A stretch of DNA of 7,484 nt. Origin: Acidimicrobiaceae bacterium UBA7830. GTDB lineage: Bacteria; Actinomycetota; Acidimicrobiia; Acidimicrobiales; Ilumatobacteraceae. The stretch covers positions 1 through 7,484 of the forward strand of contig DLTS01000017.1 in NCBI GenBank assembly GCA_002501485.1, in the 5' to 3' direction. Below are positions 6,602 through 7,484 of this stretch, in pieces; the stretch's first letter is position 1; each line of letters begins with the position of its first letter. Both the position numbers and the translations under genes were made by a program. A model generated the notes under the pieces. The model was not told the origin of the DNA. It saw only the letters and a list, made by a program, of their open reading frames with translations, and made no database searches.

Positions 6602-7050
6602 TGAGTGCAATAGATGAGTTTGACGCTCGAATCCTTCGTCAGTTGGAAACGAGCGGCCGGATATCGTGGGCTGAGCTTTCGAGCCAAGTTCACCTGTCAC
6701 CAACCGCCGTTGCTGACAGAGTTCGGAGAATGGAGCGTGACGGGGTCATCCGTGGGTACCGGACCGATGTTGATCCTGCGGCGTATGGGCGCACTACAAG
6801 AGCGGTAATTGAAGTTGGGTTGATCGCGGGAGCTCATGCTGAAGAATTTGAAGAGCGGCTCCGCACCCGGGCCGAAATTGCCTTCGCTGCCTATGTCACC
6901 GGGTCTTCCGATTACTCATTGCAGTGCGATTGCGAGGGCTCGGACGGACTCGACGCCCTTGTACGGTGGTTGAGGGCTGACCCTGCGGTTGCACGAACCG
7001 AAACAAGGTTCATTCTCAGAGTGGTACGCGAGGGTGCAGATAAGTGCTAA
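6601..7050 (+). CDS. Lrp/AsnC-family transcriptional regulator
   Basis: Amino-acid-responsive DNA-binding protein of 149 residues, the normal family length. The N-terminal winged helix-turn-helix runs from about 4 to 55: IDEFDARILRQLETSGRISW, AELSSQVHLSPTAVADRVRR (recognition helix around 34-44), and the wing with GVIRGYRTDVDP. The C-terminal RAM (ligand-binding) domain, about 66-143, shows the strand TTRAVIEVGL, the ligand-pocket turn VTGSSDYSLQC at 99-109 and a closing strand TETRFILRVV. Such proteins form dimers to octamers around DNA. Divergence from ald suggests it controls ald in response to alanine or another amino acid, like mycobacterial AldR; the aldehyde dehydrogenase gene starts 9 bp after its stop, so the two are probably co-transcribed and it may regulate that gene too. 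The start is supported by MSAIDEFDARIL, a typical Lrp N-terminus. Confidence 0.93.
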   Translation: MSAIDEFDARILRQLETSGRISWAELSSQVHLSPTAVADRVRRMERDGVIRGYRTDVDPAAYGRTTRAVIEVGLIAGAHAEEFEERLRTRAEIAFAAYVTGSSDYSLQCDCEGSDGLDALVRWLRADPAVARTETRFILRVVREGADKC

Positions 7051-7059
7051 ACCTCGGGT

Positions 7060-7484
7060 ATGTCAAATGAGCAGTCGTTAGTAAGAAACTTCATTGACGG
7101 TGAGTGGTGCGATGCGGCTGATGGTGGCCGAAACAATCTGATCGACCCCACTACAGGCGAGATCTACGGAGAATCGGTCGTGTCAACTGGGGCCGATGTC
7201 GATCGAGCGATGGCCGCAGCGAGTGCAGCGTTTGACGGCTGGAAGCGTACGACGCCAGCACAGAGATCTCATGCGCTACTTAAATTCGCTGATGCTGTTG
7301 AGGCGGCGGGCGACGATCTCATGACTGCCGAATCAAAAAATTGCGGTAAGCCCTACGACCTGCATCGTGAAGAAGAGGTCGGTCCAATGGTCGACCAACT
7401 TCGATTCTTTGCGGGAGCTGCGCGTCATCTCGAGGGCAAAGCGTCAGGCGAGTACATGGATGACATGACCTCCATGATCCGGCG
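7060..7484 (+). CDS. patD: Aldehyde dehydrogenase, 4-aminobutyraldehyde dehydrogenase-like, 5' part (runs off window)
   Basis: The frame is open from ATG 7060 to the right edge, giving 141 residues, about 30% of a usual 470-480-residue enzyme. It begins MSNEQSLVRNFIDGEWCDA and continues NLIDPTTGEIYGE, the standard NAD(P)-dependent aldehyde dehydrogenase opening. The later blocks ESKNCGKP, VDQLRFFAGAARHLEG, GEYMDDMTSMIRR closely resemble E. coli PatD/YdcW (4-aminobutyraldehyde to 4-aminobutyrate, putrescine degradation). The catalytic Cys and Glu lie beyond the window, so activity cannot be judged. The 9-bp spacing to the Lrp gene implies an operon; upstream CGGG is at best a weak ribosome site. 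The general family is certain; the aminobutyraldehyde substrate is inferred, and betaine-aldehyde or related substrates are possible. Confidence 0.85.
   Translation, partial: MSNEQSLVRNFIDGEWCDAADGGRNNLIDPTTGEIYGESVVSTGADVDRAMAAASAAFDGWKRTTPAQRSHALLKFADAVEAAGDDLMTAESKNCGKPYDLHREEEVGPMVDQLRFFAGAARHLEGKASGEYMDDMTSMIR

Noticed and set aside
1..7484. tRNA, rRNA, CRISPR, insertion sequence, prophage or defence genes
   Set aside because: None seen on either strand; nearly all bases are accounted for by eight housekeeping or common accessory genes.

Overview
The window looks like ordinary chromosomal DNA from an actinobacterium (phylum Actinomycetota) of moderate G+C, roughly mid-50s percent by eye from sampled lines. 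The evidence is an F420-dependent luciferase-like oxidoreductase of the mycobacterial Rv3520c type, an alanine dehydrogenase divergent from an Lrp/AsnC regulator as in the mycobacterial ald/aldR pair, two GTG starts, and several start codons with no Shine-Dalgarno sequence but a -10-like hexamer 6-8 nt upstream, which suggests leaderless mRNAs. Genus and species cannot be told from this stretch. No mobile element, RNA gene, CRISPR array or phage gene was seen.

Layout, left to right: the 3' part of a TetR-family regulator (+, cut by the window edge) runs convergently into ddl (D-Ala-D-Ala ligase, -). ddl is head-to-head with murF (+), with only 16 bp between the two GTG starts. murF ends tail-to-tail with an MFS exporter gene (-), the two stop codons overlapping by 4 nt. 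Upstream of the MFS gene, on the same strand, are the LLM-class F420 oxidoreductase gene and then ald (alanine dehydrogenase). ald is divergent, across a 73-bp intergenic region, from an Lrp/AsnC regulator gene (+). The regulator is followed 9 bp later by the start of a 4-aminobutyraldehyde dehydrogenase-like gene (+), cut by the right edge.

Functionally there are two themes. Ddl makes D-Ala-D-Ala and MurF joins it to the UDP-MurNAc-tripeptide, so the pair performs two consecutive cytoplasmic steps of peptidoglycan precursor synthesis. Ald interconverts L-alanine and pyruvate, and its divergent Lrp-type regulator probably senses an amino acid and may also control the downstream aldehyde dehydrogenase, which points to amino-acid or polyamine catabolism. 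The F420 oxidoreductase and MFS exporter lie between these themes and their substrates cannot be read from the sequence.

Coding density is very high. The only gene-free stretches are 14, 16, 91, 55, 73 and 9 bp long. I found no sign of a new multi-gene system. The points most worth a second look are the compressed ddl/murF divergent junction, the leaderless-start pattern, and a short inverted repeat over the promoter and start codon of the Lrp gene.
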